Below are positions 54,401-64,000 of a stretch of DNA of 64,000 nt, piece after piece. Source of the DNA: Prevotella sp. OH937_COT-195 (GTDB taxonomy: Bacteria > Bacteroidota > Bacteroidia > Bacteroidales > Bacteroidaceae). The stretch is from NCBI RefSeq assembly GCF_003932845.1, contig NZ_RQZH01000004.1, positions 1-64,000 of the forward strand, in the 5' to 3' direction. Under the pieces are notes generated by a model that was not told the DNA's origin, did not search any database, and saw nothing but the letters and a program-made list of their open reading frames with translations. Numbering within the stretch: position 1 is the stretch's first letter; each line of letters begins with the position of its first letter. The position numbers and the translations under genes are program-made.

Positions 54401-55621
54401 ATGAATGATTCGAAGATAATAAACGATCCGGTGTTCGGGTTCATAAAGATACCTCGCGGCATAATCCTCTCCATAGTGCAACATCCGCTGATGCAGAGGC
54501 TCACGAGGATAAGACAGTTGGGGCTTACCAACGCCGTATATCCTGCCGCACAGCACACCCGTTTTCAACACTCCATCGGAGCCTTCCACCTTATGAGCGA
54601 GGCTGTTACGAGCCTCAAACAAAAGGGAATATCAATTTCCGACTCGGAAGCGGAAGCCATCGGGGCGGCAATATTGATGCACGACATAGGACACGGACCG
54701 TTCTCGCACGTCCTCGAAAATGCTCTGATTTCCGGTATATCGCACGAGGAAATATCAATAATGATGATGGAACGGATGAACGAAGAAATGAACGGGGAAC
54801 TTAACCTTACACTGAAAATCTTCAAAGATGACCATCCGAAGCATTTCTTACACCAGTTGATAAGTTCTCAACTCGACATGGATCGTCTCGATTACCTCCG
54901 CCGCGACAGTTTCTTCACCGGTGTGAACGAGGGGAGCATCGGCTCGGCACGCATCATCAAAATGCTAAACGTGGTTGATGACCAACTCGTGGTAGATTCG
55001 AAAGGCATATACTCGTTAGAAAATTATCTCACCTCGCGCAGACTTATGTACTGGCAGGTGTATCTGCACAAAACCGCCGTGGCGTGCGAGAAAGTGCTCG
55101 TAAACACGCTGTTGCGTGCAAAACATCTCGCCATGAACGGCAAAGAGGTGTTCGCCCCGCCGTGTCTGAAATATTTTCTGACGAACGACATCGACGGCGA
55201 AATGTTCAGAAACTCGCCCGAAGCACTTTGCAACTACATACTGCTTGACGACAATGATATTTGGAGTGCCATAAAAGTGTGGACTTACAGCGATGACAAA
55301 ATCCTATCGTTGCTTGCCACAGACATGCTAAACCGCAATATATTCAAGGTAGAAGTGAGCAACGAGCCGGCAAGCGAAGAGCGTATGGAGTCGCTGCGCA
55401 AACAAATTGCCAAGGCATACGGTATAGAAATAAAAGATACTTCTTATCTTGTAAGCCTGAATGCCATACAGAAAGACATGTATGATGTTAACGAAGACCG
55501 AATTGCGATATTATACAAAGACGGAACGGTAAAAGACATATCAGAATCATCAGAAATACTGAATGTGGAACTTCTTTCCAAAAAAATTCGTAAATATTAC
55601 TTGTGTTATCAACGTTTTTAA
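54401..55621 (+). CDS. HD-domain phosphohydrolase (dNTPase-like)
   Basis: The protein has 406 residues. HTRFQHSIGAFHLM and HDIGHGPFSHVLE (about residues 49-100) give the HD metal ligands, then QLDMDRLDYLRRDSF. This resembles SAMHD1-like dNTP triphosphohydrolases. The N-terminus (IINDPVFGFIKIP) is conserved from its first residues, so the start near the promoter must be real. It precedes lpxD. Confidence 0.9.
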   Translation: MNDSKIINDPVFGFIKIPRGIILSIVQHPLMQRLTRIRQLGLTNAVYPAAQHTRFQHSIGAFHLMSEAVTSLKQKGISISDSEAEAIGAAILMHDIGHGPFSHVLENALISGISHEEISIMMMERMNEEMNGELNLTLKIFKDDHPKHFLHQLISSQLDMDRLDYLRRDSFFTGVNEGSIGSARIIKMLNVVDDQLVVDSKGIYSLENYLTSRRLMYWQVYLHKTAVACEKVLVNTLLRAKHLAMNGKEVFAPPCLKYFLTNDIDGEMFRNSPEALCNYILLDDNDIWSAIKVWTYSDDKILSLLATDMLNRNIFKVEVSNEPASEERMESLRKQIAKAYGIEIKDTSYLVSLNAIQKDMYDVNEDRIAILYKDGTVKDISESSEILNVELLSKKIRKYYLCYQRF

Positions 55622-55632
55622 GGAAAAACGAT

Positions 55633-55640
55633 TACCTTTG
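55633..55640 (+). promoter_or_regulatory. -7 box TACCTTTG of the lpxD operon
   Basis: The box lies 31 nt before the lpxD ATG, giving a leader of about 23 nt. Confidence 0.65.
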
Positions 55641-55670
55641 CAAATATTTATGTACATACTATAATAAAGC

Positions 55671-56723
55671 ATGGAATTTACAGCGAAGCAAATTGCTGAA
55701 TTTATTCAGGGAAAAATAGAGGGCGACGAGAATGTCAAGATAAACTCCTTTGCCAAAATAGAAGAAGGAAAAAAAGGCGCAATCTCGTTCTTGTCAAACC
55801 CCAAATACACCCATTTTTTATACGATACCGAATCGAGCATCGTGCTTGTCAACAACGACCTGATACTGGAAAAGCCGGTAAAAGCAACCCTGATAAGAGT
55901 AAACAATGCCTATGAGTGCGTTGCAAAACTACTGCAACTATACCAGCAAATGCAGTCCGGACGCACGGGTATAGACCCGAAAGCCAGCATTGCCGACAGC
56001 GCAAAGATTGGCAAAGGCTGCTACGTGGGGCCGTTTGCCGTTATTGAGGACGGGGTGGAAATCGGCGATGAGACACAGATTTACCCCAACACCGTTGTAT
56101 GCAAAGGCACGAAGATTGGCAGCAAGTGCATAATCTATCCCAACGTAACCATCTACAACGACTGTCGTTTGGGCGACCGCATAACCATACATGCCGGAAG
56201 CGTGATAGGATCGGACGGCTTCGGATTTGCACCAAACGCCGACGGATACGACAAAATACCGCAAATCGGAATAGTGACCATTGAAGACGACGTGGAAATC
56301 GGCGCCAACACATGTATCGACCGCTCGACAATGGGAAGTACTGTTATACGCAAAGGAGTAAAACTGGACAATCTCGTGCAGATTGCACACAACGTAGAGG
56401 TGGGCGAGAACACGGTAATGTCGGCACAGGCAGGATTGGCAGGAAGCACAAAAGTTGGCAAATGGTGCATGTTCGGAGGACAAGCCGGTTGCTCAGGACA
56501 CATCACCGTGGCAGACAAGACATTCGTCGGGGCACAATGCGGAGTGATAAACAACACCAAAGGCAATGGAGAAACTCTCATCGGAAGCCCCGCAACCGAC
56601 CCCAAAGAATTTTTCCGTGCATTCGCAGTATATAAGAAACTTCCGCAGATATATCAGGAATTGAACCAAATGAAACGCGAACTGGAAGAAATGAAAAACA
56701 CAGTCAACGTGAAACAAGAATAA
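55671..56723 (+). CDS. lpxD: UDP-3-O-(3-hydroxyacyl)glucosamine N-acyltransferase
   Basis: The protein has 350 residues. An N-terminal uridine-binding domain (about 1-100) is followed by hexapeptide repeats from about 108 to 300 (left-handed beta helix), with [18 protein letters not shown] holding the catalytic His, and a short helical tail. It is the third lipid A enzyme, placed before lpxC-fabZ. Confidence 0.96.
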   Translation: MEFTAKQIAEFIQGKIEGDENVKINSFAKIEEGKKGAISFLSNPKYTHFLYDTESSIVLVNNDLILEKPVKATLIRVNNAYECVAKLLQLYQQMQSGRTGIDPKASIADSAKIGKGCYVGPFAVIEDGVEIGDETQIYPNTVVCKGTKIGSKCIIYPNVTIYNDCRLGDRITIHAGSVIGSDGFGFAPNADGYDKIPQIGIVTIEDDVEIGANTCIDRSTMGSTVIRKGVKLDNLVQIAHNVEVGENTVMSAQAGLAGSTKVGKWCMFGGQAGCSGHITVADKTFVGAQCGVINNTKGNGETLIGSPATDPKEFFRAFAVYKKLPQIYQELNQMKRELEEMKNTVNVKQE

Positions 56724-56752
56724 CCATCAAACGAAATAAAAGAATTTACGAT

Positions 56753-58138
56753 ATGTTAAAGCAAACAACTCTAAAAGGCAGTTTTGCACTCTATGGGAAA
56801 GGTCTTCACACAGGGTTGAGCCTTACCGTGACATTCAATCCGGCTGCGGAAAACACAGGATATAAGATACAACGCATAGACATCGAGAATCAGCCCGTAA
56901 TAGATGCCGTTGCAGAAAACGTTGTGGAGACAACCCGTGGAACCGTCATCGGCAAAGGAGATGTAAGAGTTTCAACCATCGAGCATGCAATGTCGGCACT
57001 CTATGCCATGGGAATAGACAACTGTCTGATGCAGGTTAATGGTCCGGAGTTCCCCATACTCGACGGCTCTGCAATAATGTATGTGAATAAAATCAAAGAG
57101 ATAGGCATCGAAGAGCAAAACGCCCCGAAAGATTTTTACGTCATACGCCACAAACATGAGGTGAAAGACGAGAAAAGCGGCTCGGTGATAACAATCCTCC
57201 CCGATGAGGAGTTCTCGATAACGGCAATGTGTTCGTTCGACTCAAAAATGATAAACAGTCAGTTTGCATCGCTCGACAGAATGGAGGATTACACCAAAGA
57301 GGTGGCTGCCGCACGCACTTTCGTGTTCGTACGCGACATAGAACCACTGCTGAATGCCAATCTCATAAAGGGAGGCGACCTCGACAACGCGATTGTAATA
57401 TACGAACACAAGACAACGCAGGAGCGTCTCGACAAACTTGCCAACTTGCTCGGAGTGGCACAAATGGACGCAAACAAAATCGGATATATACAGAACAAGC
57501 CGCTCGTTTGGGAAAACGAATGCACGCGCCACAAACTACTTGACATCATTGGCGACATGGCATTGATAGGGAAACCGTTGAAAGGGCGTATCATTGCCAC
57601 CCGACCGGGACACACCATCAACAACAAGTTTGCCCGCATGATGCGTAAAGAAATCCGCAAACACGAGATACAGGCTCCGTTCTACAACCCTAACGAACCT
57701 GCGATAATGGATGTGAACCGCATACGCGAACTGCTGCCGCACCGCTATCCCATGCAACTCGTTGACAAAGTCATATCACTCGGTCCGACGAGCATCGTAG
57801 GTTTGAAGAACATCACAAGCAACGAACCGTTCTTCCAAGGGCATTTCCCACAAGAACCGGTCATGCCCGGCGTGCTGCAAATTGAGGCAATGGCACAATG
57901 CGGCGGACTACTCGTGCTTAACACCGTAGAAGAACCGGAGAAATGGAGTACTTATTTCCTGAAGATAAACGAAGTGAAGTTCCGGCAGAAAGTAGTTCCC
58001 GGCGACACGCTTCTCTTCAAAGTTGACCTGTTGGCACCGGTACGCCACGGCATATCCTCGATGAAGGGTTACATGTTCGTAGGCGACCAAGTGGTGAGCG
58101 AGGCTTCATTTACGGCACAGATAGTGAAGAACAAGTGA
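56753..58138 (+). CDS. lpxC: bifunctional LpxC-FabZ
   Basis: The protein has 461 residues. The N-terminal ~300 residues are LpxC (UDP-3-O-acyl-GlcNAc deacetylase, Zn-dependent; IEHAMSALYAMGIDN, FPILDGS and GHTINNKF blocks). The C-terminal ~150 are FabZ (3-hydroxyacyl-ACP dehydratase), with LLPHRYPMQLVDKV and the catalytic His of GHFPQEPVMPGV. The fusion is characteristic of Bacteroidota. It lies 29 nt after lpxD. Confidence 0.96.
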   Translation: MLKQTTLKGSFALYGKGLHTGLSLTVTFNPAAENTGYKIQRIDIENQPVIDAVAENVVETTRGTVIGKGDVRVSTIEHAMSALYAMGIDNCLMQVNGPEFPILDGSAIMYVNKIKEIGIEEQNAPKDFYVIRHKHEVKDEKSGSVITILPDEEFSITAMCSFDSKMINSQFASLDRMEDYTKEVAAARTFVFVRDIEPLLNANLIKGGDLDNAIVIYEHKTTQERLDKLANLLGVAQMDANKIGYIQNKPLVWENECTRHKLLDIIGDMALIGKPLKGRIIATRPGHTINNKFARMMRKEIRKHEIQAPFYNPNEPAIMDVNRIRELLPHRYPMQLVDKVISLGPTSIVGLKNITSNEPFFQGHFPQEPVMPGVLQIEAMAQCGGLLVLNTVEEPEKWSTYFLKINEVKFRQKVVPGDTLLFKVDLLAPVRHGISSMKGYMFVGDQVVSEASFTAQIVKNK

Positions 58139-58250
58139 TAAACGGTTTTACATAAAGCCACTTAGCAAGCGGCATTTACAACCATAGCAAGACCCAAGTC
58201 CCTTATAGGTCTTTCCGCAAACCGGATTATAGGGGGGCAAGCAAATATTC

Positions 58251-59024
58251 ATGGCAAACCAGATAAGCCCGTTAGCATTCGTCCATCCCGAGGCAATTCT
58301 CGGCAAAGACAACATCATAGGTCCGTTTTGCTACATCGACCGCAACACCGTCATTGGCGACAACAATGTCATGCAGAACAGCGTCACAATAAACTACGGG
58401 GCACGCATCGGCTCGGGCAACGAGATATTTCCCGGTGCAAGCCTTTCCACCAAGCCGCAGGATCTGAAGTTTCAAGGCGAAGATTCCATCTGCGAAATAG
58501 GCGACGGCAACTCCATACGCGAGAATGTCACCATATCAAGAGGTACGGCAAGCAAGGGGAAAACAATCGTAGGCAACAACAACCTGCTTATGGAGAACAT
58601 GCACATTGCACACGATTGCATCATTGGTTCTAACTGTATCATAGGCAACTCCACAAAATTTGCAGGCGAGGTAACGGTTGACGACTTTGCCATAATTTCT
58701 GCCGAGGTGCTAATACACCAGTTTTGCCACATCGGCGGATATGTAATGATACAAGGGGGCAGCCGCTCTTCGCAGGACATTCCGCCATACATCATTGCGG
58801 GGAAAGAACCTATAAGATACGCCGGAATAAACCTCATAGGCCTGCGTAGACGAGGATACAGCAACGAACAGATTGACATGATACACACGGCATACCGCCT
58901 GCTGTATTCTAAGGGATTGATTTCGGAAGGCATAGAGGAGATAAAGAAAAACCTGCAAATGTCTCCGGAGATAAAGTATATCATAGACTTTGTGGAGAGT
59001 TCGAAAAGGGGTATGATAAGATAA
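58251..59024 (+). CDS. lpxA: UDP-N-acetylglucosamine acyltransferase
   Basis: The protein has 257 residues, left-handed beta helix of hexapeptide repeats with the conserved His in MENMHIAHDCIIGSN and the C-terminal LpxA domain (GLRRRGYSNEQIDMIHTAYR). It does the first lipid A acylation. It lies 112 nt after lpxC-fabZ. Confidence 0.96.
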   Translation: MANQISPLAFVHPEAILGKDNIIGPFCYIDRNTVIGDNNVMQNSVTINYGARIGSGNEIFPGASLSTKPQDLKFQGEDSICEIGDGNSIRENVTISRGTASKGKTIVGNNNLLMENMHIAHDCIIGSNCIIGNSTKFAGEVTVDDFAIISAEVLIHQFCHIGGYVMIQGGSRSSQDIPPYIIAGKEPIRYAGINLIGLRRRGYSNEQIDMIHTAYRLLYSKGLISEGIEEIKKNLQMSPEIKYIIDFVESSKRGMIR

Positions 59025-59084
59025 AGCACTCCCCCGCCCCACCGGCCACTATGACAAGACGGTTGCTTTTGCGAGAAATGAAAT

Positions 59085-60020
59085 ATGAATTACACTGCAT
59101 ACCCACATCATGGTAAAAGGAAAGAGGGCTTCCTGATAGTGATACTCGGTCCCACGGGCGTAGGAAAAACAGAACTATGCCTCGGTGTGGCCGAGCATTT
59201 TCATATCCCCATCATCAATGCAGACTCGCGGCAGATATTCCGTGAGATACCAATCGGCACAGCAGCACCCACCATCGAACAGCAGGCAAGGGTGAAGCAT
59301 TTCTTTGTCGGGACTCACGGTATATGCGACTACTACAGTGCATCGTCATACGAACAAGACGCACTGACGGAGATCAACCGGCAACTGACAGACAAACGAC
59401 TTGCACTGCTTACCGGAGGAAGCATGATGTATATCGATGCCGTATGCAATGGAATAGACGATATTCCCACCATACGAGACGACATTAGGGCAGAGATGAA
59501 GCGAAGATACGCCGAAGAGGGACTCGAACCGCTCGTGGAGGAACTGCGACAGATTGACCCCGAACACTACGAAACGGTGGACAAAAAGAACCCGCGACGC
59601 GTAATACATGCTTTGGAAATATGCCGGCAGACCGGAAAAACATACACTTCGTTCAGAAAGAACGAAAAGAAAGAACGCCCGTTCAATATAATAAAGATAG
59701 GACTGAACCGTCCGCGCGAGGAACTTTACGACCGAATAAACCGCCGTGTAAACCAAATGATTGCCGACGGACTTATGGACGAGGCGAGACGCATGCTCCC
59801 TTTCAGAAACGAGAACGCGCTGAACACGGTGGGATTCAAAGAAATATTCAACTTCTTCGACGGCGTCTGGCAACTCGATGAAGCAATAGAACGCATCAAG
59901 GGGAATACCCGCAGGTATTGCCGCAAGCAACTTACATGGTTCAAGCGCGATGAAGATATAAGATGGTTCTTGCCAAACAATGTTGAAGAAATCATAAATT
60001 ATATAGAAAGTATGGTCTAA
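59085..60020 (+). CDS. miaA: tRNA dimethylallyltransferase
   Basis: The protein has 311 residues. The P-loop is LGPTGVGKTEL (about 22-32), followed by the NADSRQIFREIPIGTA block for substrate. It adds dimethylallyl to A37 of UNN-reading tRNAs. It sits after lpxA (60 nt) and before the PBP gene. Confidence 0.95.
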   Translation: MNYTAYPHHGKRKEGFLIVILGPTGVGKTELCLGVAEHFHIPIINADSRQIFREIPIGTAAPTIEQQARVKHFFVGTHGICDYYSASSYEQDALTEINRQLTDKRLALLTGGSMMYIDAVCNGIDDIPTIRDDIRAEMKRRYAEEGLEPLVEELRQIDPEHYETVDKKNPRRVIHALEICRQTGKTYTSFRKNEKKERPFNIIKIGLNRPREELYDRINRRVNQMIADGLMDEARRMLPFRNENALNTVGFKEIFNFFDGVWQLDEAIERIKGNTRRYCRKQLTWFKRDEDIRWFLPNNVEEIINYIESMV

Positions 60021-60037
60021 TGATACACTTTTTTTCG

Positions 60038-60045
60038 TATTTTTG
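60038..60045 (+). promoter_or_regulatory. -7 box TATTTTTG of the PBP1A gene
   Basis: It lies 31 nt before the ATG at 60076. The in-frame TTG at 60043 overlaps the box, which rejects it as start. Confidence 0.65.
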
Positions 60046-60075
60046 CAGTATCATATTTTATTGAAGAAATATAAA

Positions 60076-62544
60076 ATGGCAAACAAATCACTTTCTAAGA
60101 AAATATCAAAAACATTATCATGGTGCGGGGAAAGGTTATCCGCCATAAATAAATGGTATAAGAATCTATATATCAACCGCCCGTGGTATGTCAAGACATC
60201 GGCTGCAATAACTACGCTGATAGTCGCTTTCATTTTGTATCTCGGTGCAGTAGATATTAATTTCTTGTGGCTGTTCGGCAAGTCACCCGGCTTTGCACAG
60301 ATTAGTAACCCCATCACGAGCGATGCCTCCGAAATATATAGTGCCGACGGTATTCTCATCGGAAGATACTACAACGAAAACCGCACACCGGTAAAGTATT
60401 CCGACGTTAACCCCGCATTCTGGCGCGCATTGATTGATACCGAAGACGAACGTTTCCACAAACACTTCGGCATTGACCCCATAGGACTAATCGCAGTGAT
60501 AAAAGACATGGTGTTCGGAGGCGACGCCCGCGGTGCCTCCACCATAACACAGCAGTTGGCAAAGAACATGTTTCGTGTGCGTACTCAGTACAGCACAGGT
60601 CTTCTCGGCAAAATTCCCGGCATACGAATACTGATAATGAAAAGCAAAGAATGGATCATTGCCGTAAAACTCGAATGCCTTTACAGCAAAGAAGAGATAC
60701 TTACCATGTATGCCAACACCGTTGACTTCGGGGCTAACTCTTTCGGAATAAAGACGGCATGCAAGACATATTTCAACACCACACCGCAGAAGATGAAAAC
60801 GGAACAGGCTGCGACACTCGTGGGAATGTTGAAAGCAACAACAACATATAACCCCATATCGAATCCGAAAAACAGTATTGCGAGAAGAAATGTGGTGCTC
60901 GACAACATGATGAGGAACGGTGACATTACGAAAGAACAGAATGATTCCTTATCAAAACTGCCTATAAGCCTCGACGTAAAAGTGGATAATCCCTACGACG
61001 GACAAGCCACTTATTTCCGTGAGGCTGTGGCGAAACATCTCAAAAACTGGTGCGAATACAACGGCTACGACTTGTACGCGAGCGGACTGAAAATATACAC
61101 CACAATAGACACGCGTATGCAGAAATACGCCGAAAACGCGGCACTCAAACAGATGAGACAGGTGCAACGCAATTTCAACAACCATTGGCAGGGAGCCGAA
61201 CCGTGGCGCGATGAGAACCAACAGGTAATACCGGGCTTCATCGAAAAAATCGCCATGAAACTTCCGGTGTATGAGAGTCTGCGACAAAAATTCCCCAACT
61301 CGCCAGACTCAATCGACCATTATCTCAACAAACCGCACAAGGTTACACTCTTCGACTACGAGAAAGGGCACATCGAGAAAGAAATGTCAACGATGGACTC
61401 CATAAGATACATGGTTAGTTTCATGCACTGCGGCTTCGTTGCCATGGAACCACAGACGGGTCATGTCAAGGCATGGGTGGGCGACATCGATTTCAATTCA
61501 TGGAAATATGATAAGGTGGAAGCCATGCGGCAACCCGGATCCACGTTCAAACTCTTCGTATATACCGAGGCAATGAACCAAGGACTGACACCCTGCGACA
61601 AGCGTCGCGACGAGTATATAAAGATGGAAGTGTACGACAAGAAGAAACGCGAGACAACCATTTGGACGCCGCACAACTCCGACGGACGTTTCACGGGAGA
61701 CAGCATTCCGCTGAAATCGGCATTTGCGAGGAGCATCAACACCATCGCCGTTCGTCTCGGACAAGAGATGGGAATAAAAAACATCATAGCCACGGCAGAA
61801 CGCATGGGTATAAAGAGTCCGCTCGACAACCAACCCTCTCTGGCTCTCGGGGCGAACGATGTAAACCTCCTCGAAATGGCAAACGCATATTCCACCATAG
61901 CCAACAACGGCATACATATAGAGCCGGTACTCGTCACGCGCATAGTCGACCGCAACGGCGAAGAAGTTTACATAGCACCGTCCGACGGTGAAGAAGCCGT
62001 ATCAAAGAAAACCGCAGGTCTCGTGCAGCAACTGCTAATGAGTGGAATGCGCGAACCGGGAGGCACGTCGATGTCGCTGTGGCAATATGTAAGTCCGTTT
62101 ACCGACACCGATTTCGGTGGCAAAACCGGCACGTCAAACAACCACTCCGATGCTTGGTTCATGGGCGTTTCGCCTCGACTTGTAGTCGGGGCATGGGTAG
62201 GCGGCGAATACCGGAGCATACACTTCCGCACCGGAGCATTGGGACAAGGCTCGCGTACGGCACTGCCCATCTGCGGAATGTTCTTTGAGAAAGTTCTCGC
62301 AGACCCGGCTTTCAAGCGTTACAGGGCACATTTCCCCTCCCCGGCATCGCTCGGCATTACCCAAGACATGTACTACTGCGGCGGATGGAGTCCTGCAAGG
62401 CAGGAGACGAACGACAGCACATCATACGATGAAGGCGAGACGGAGTACGACGAGAACGGATATCCCATACTGCCTCCCAACAACAACAATGACAACAACG
62501 GCAGCAACGAAAACAACGAGGAAGTAATTCTCGACGAACTGTAA
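60076..62544 (+). CDS. class A penicillin-binding protein (PBP1A-type)
   Basis: The protein has 822 residues from ATG 60076. A TM at about 45-65 precedes the glycosyltransferase 51 domain (DTEDERFHKHFGIDP with the catalytic Glu, RGASTITQQLAKNMF) and the transpeptidase domain (STFK in QPGSTFKLFVY, SIN in ARSINTIAVRL, KTGTSN). The Asn/Asp/Glu-rich tail is of low complexity. It polymerises and cross-links peptidoglycan. It ends at a clear hairpin. Confidence 0.96.
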   Translation: MANKSLSKKISKTLSWCGERLSAINKWYKNLYINRPWYVKTSAAITTLIVAFILYLGAVDINFLWLFGKSPGFAQISNPITSDASEIYSADGILIGRYYNENRTPVKYSDVNPAFWRALIDTEDERFHKHFGIDPIGLIAVIKDMVFGGDARGASTITQQLAKNMFRVRTQYSTGLLGKIPGIRILIMKSKEWIIAVKLECLYSKEEILTMYANTVDFGANSFGIKTACKTYFNTTPQKMKTEQAATLVGMLKATTTYNPISNPKNSIARRNVVLDNMMRNGDITKEQNDSLSKLPISLDVKVDNPYDGQATYFREAVAKHLKNWCEYNGYDLYASGLKIYTTIDTRMQKYAENAALKQMRQVQRNFNNHWQGAEPWRDENQQVIPGFIEKIAMKLPVYESLRQKFPNSPDSIDHYLNKPHKVTLFDYEKGHIEKEMSTMDSIRYMVSFMHCGFVAMEPQTGHVKAWVGDIDFNSWKYDKVEAMRQPGSTFKLFVYTEAMNQGLTPCDKRRDEYIKMEVYDKKKRETTIWTPHNSDGRFTGDSIPLKSAFARSINTIAVRLGQEMGIKNIIATAERMGIKSPLDNQPSLALGANDVNLLEMANAYSTIANNGIHIEPVLVTRIVDRNGEEVYIAPSDGEEAVSKKTAGLVQQLLMSGMREPGGTSMSLWQYVSPFTDTDFGGKTGTSNNHSDAWFMGVSPRLVVGAWVGGEYRSIHFRTGALGQGSRTALPICGMFFEKVLADPAFKRYRAHFPSPASLGITQDMYYCGGWSPARQETNDSTSYDEGETEYDENGYPILPPNNNNDNNGSNENNEEVILDEL

Positions 62545-62560
62545 GTCAACAACATATAAC

Positions 62561-62606
62561 AACCCACTTGTCGCAGTACAAACGATTACGCTGCAACAAG
62601 TGGGTT
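62561..62606 (+). terminator. hairpin after the PBP1A gene
   Basis: The arms AACCCACTTGT (62561-62571) and ACAAGTGGGTT (62596-62606) pair perfectly, with an inner GCAG/CTGC pair. The T-run after it is weak. Confidence 0.6.
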
Positions 62607-62645
62607 ATTATATGCCTTACCGTGAAATATATGGTTTCTAAGTAA

Positions 62646-62653
62646 TATCTTTG
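62646..62653 (+). promoter_or_regulatory. -7 box TATCTTTG of the alpha-amylase gene
   Basis: The box lies 76 nt before the ATG at 62729, predicting a leader of about 70 nt. Confidence 0.6.
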
Positions 62654-62728
62654 CAAAAAGGTTTCACAAAACGGCATGAACCGCGAGAGAGCCTTGATAC
62701 AATGCTTATTTTTTATCAAACCATATTT

Positions 62729-64000
62729 ATGAGACGCTTAATTCAAATTCTATTTCTATGGAGTCTGTGCATACCGGTATTTGCACAGGCCGAAGGATGG
62801 CCTTCAAACTACAAAGGCGTGATGTTGCAAGGGTTCTACTGGGACTCATACGACGACACAAAATGGGCTACGCTTACAAGCCGTTCGGAAGAACTTTCAG
62901 GCAGTTTCTCACTCATCTGGATACCGAACGCGGGCAAGACTTCTTCTTTCTACCACAACCCCGAGAGTAAAAGTATGGGCTACGACCCGTGTTTCTGGCT
63001 CGACAACAATTCATGTTTCGGTACGGAAGCAGAACTAAGAACCATGATTTCGACTTTCCACGACAAGGGAACGGGAATTATCGCCGACGTGGTGATAAAC
63101 CACAAGAACGGACTCAACAGTTGGGCAGATTTCCCCGATGAGAATGTGACGGGCAGCAAGACAGGAAAAACATATTCAATAACATGGGACAACACCAACT
63201 TCTCGGGTATATGTCGCACCGACGAGGCAAACCGCAACGACAATTCACCGGTAAAAGGTAAACTTACCGGAAACGATGACACCGGAGACGATTTCGACGG
63301 ATACCGCGACCTAGACCATACAAACACCACGGTAAGACAAAACATAAATACATACGTAGATTTCCTGACAGACGAACTCGGGTTCGCCGGTTTCAGGTAC
63401 GACATGGTAAAAGGTTATGGTGCAGGCTACATACAAATTTACAACAACGAAGCCAAACCAACTTACTCCGTGGGAGAATACTGGGATGGCAACTACACAA
63501 ACGTCACCAATTGGATAAAGGGGACGGGATACACATCGGCAGCATTCGATTTCCCGCTGAAAGACGTCATAAACAATGCCTTTGGGAACGGTAATTGGGG
63601 CGCACTCTCAAACAAGGGAATTGCCGGCGACCCCTACATGAGCCGTTACGCCGTGACATTCGTTGACAATCACGATACTTACAGAGAGGCATCGATACCA
63701 TTGAAAAACAACATATTGGCAGCAAACGCATTCATTCTCGCAATGCCCGGAACGCCGTGCATATTCCTACAACATTGGAAAGACTACAAGACCGAACTGC
63801 AAAAGATGATTGCCGCACGCAAAGAGGCTGGCATAACAAACCAGAGCAGAATAGTGGCAGGATATTATAAAGACGGCGGTTATGTGACAATCGTGCAGGG
63901 AGAAAACAAGAAAATAATGGTTGTCAGCGGCTACCCGCAGGGAGTTGACACCAACGGATACACACAAGTGTCTGTTGGGAACAACGAAAACCCGAACTAT
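62729..64000 (+). CDS. secreted GH13 alpha-amylase, 3' end beyond the window
   Basis: The frame is open from ATG 62729 to the window end, 424 codons with no stop. A signal peptide covers about residues 1-20 (LIQILFLWSLCIPVFA). All four GH13 regions are present: DVVINH (120-125), GFRYDMVKG with nucleophile D225, VGEYWDG with acid/base E250, and FVDNHDT with D316. It hydrolyses alpha-1,4-glucans outside the cell or in the periplasm. A C-terminal sorting domain could exist past 64000 but cannot be seen. No susC/susD genes are in view. Confidence 0.93.
   Translation, partial: MRRLIQILFLWSLCIPVFAQAEGWPSNYKGVMLQGFYWDSYDDTKWATLTSRSEELSGSFSLIWIPNAGKTSSFYHNPESKSMGYDPCFWLDNNSCFGTEAELRTMISTFHDKGTGIIADVVINHKNGLNSWADFPDENVTGSKTGKTYSITWDNTNFSGICRTDEANRNDNSPVKGKLTGNDDTGDDFDGYRDLDHTNTTVRQNINTYVDFLTDELGFAGFRYDMVKGYGAGYIQIYNNEAKPTYSVGEYWDGNYTNVTNWIKGTGYTSAAFDFPLKDVINNAFGNGNWGALSNKGIAGDPYMSRYAVTFVDNHDTYREASIPLKNNILAANAFILAMPGTPCIFLQHWKDYKTELQKMIAARKEAGITNQSRIVAGYYKDGGYVTIVQGENKKIMVVSGYPQGVDTNGYTQVSVGNNENPNY

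Overview
The window is a chromosomal segment from a Bacteroidota bacterium, almost certainly order Bacteroidales. The evidence is the very large type IX secretion translocon gene sprA/sov beside ruvA, a fused lpxC-fabZ gene, meso-diaminopimelate dehydrogenase, a PafA-like phosphatase, and many promoters of the Bacteroidota TAnnTTTG -7 type. The genus cannot be fixed from the sequence alone. No rRNA, tRNA or CRISPR array was recognised.

Layout. (1) 1-3.4 kb is an AT-rich accessory island. It holds the 3' end of an IS30-family transposase, then a very tight four-gene operon: a two-TM coiled-coil protein, an ImmA/IrrE-type Zn peptidase, a broken Beta-family gene and an sce7726-like putative nuclease. 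(2) 3.6-13.6 kb, minus strand: ruvA, sprA and a PafA-like alkaline phosphatase. (3) 13.7-19.5 kb: ddh on plus, then a secreted bleomycin-hydrolase-type peptidase, ilvE and xseA-xseB on minus. (4) 19.5-24 kb is a mobile or variable patch: two MITE-like repeats bracketing a hipBA toxin-antitoxin pair and an IS982-like relic, then an LRR (BspA-like) surface protein with a C-terminal tail that looks like a type IX sorting domain. (5) 24.2-33.7 kb, plus strand: a MATE exporter, a cytidylate-kinase-like protein, then a nucleotide-sugar and glycan cluster (rmlB, FdtA-type ketoisomerase, GNAT, phosphoethanolamine-transferase-like sulfatase fold, DegT aminotransferase, multi-TM protein). (6) 33.7-39.2 kb, minus strand: lutABC with an outer-membrane barrel gene, and a ClbS/DfsB-like gene with a small partner. 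(7) 39.9-47.1 kb: topB, an undecaprenyl-phosphate sugar transferase with a HAD phosphatase, mltG, a conserved acidic-tail protein and a DUF5715-type protein. (8) 47.2-62.5 kb, plus strand, is a conserved housekeeping run: phoH-purC-menG-aroE-purM-prfA-pyrF, then HD hydrolase-lpxD-lpxC/fabZ-lpxA-miaA-PBP1A. (9) A secreted GH13 alpha-amylase starts at 62729 and runs off the window end.

Functional themes are the cell envelope (lipid A steps LpxA, LpxC and LpxD, peptidoglycan synthesis and MltG, a surface-glycan sugar pathway), protein export by the type IX system (SprA plus at least one likely cargo), nucleotide biosynthesis, and DNA repair and topology. The most unusual content is repeat DNA: four copies of a ~200-bp element with TTAA-ended terminal inverted repeats, four intergenic arrays of a GCCGAAATT-type palindromic unit, and a two-copy 25-bp palindrome. 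The best candidate for an undescribed system is the 575-3354 operon.
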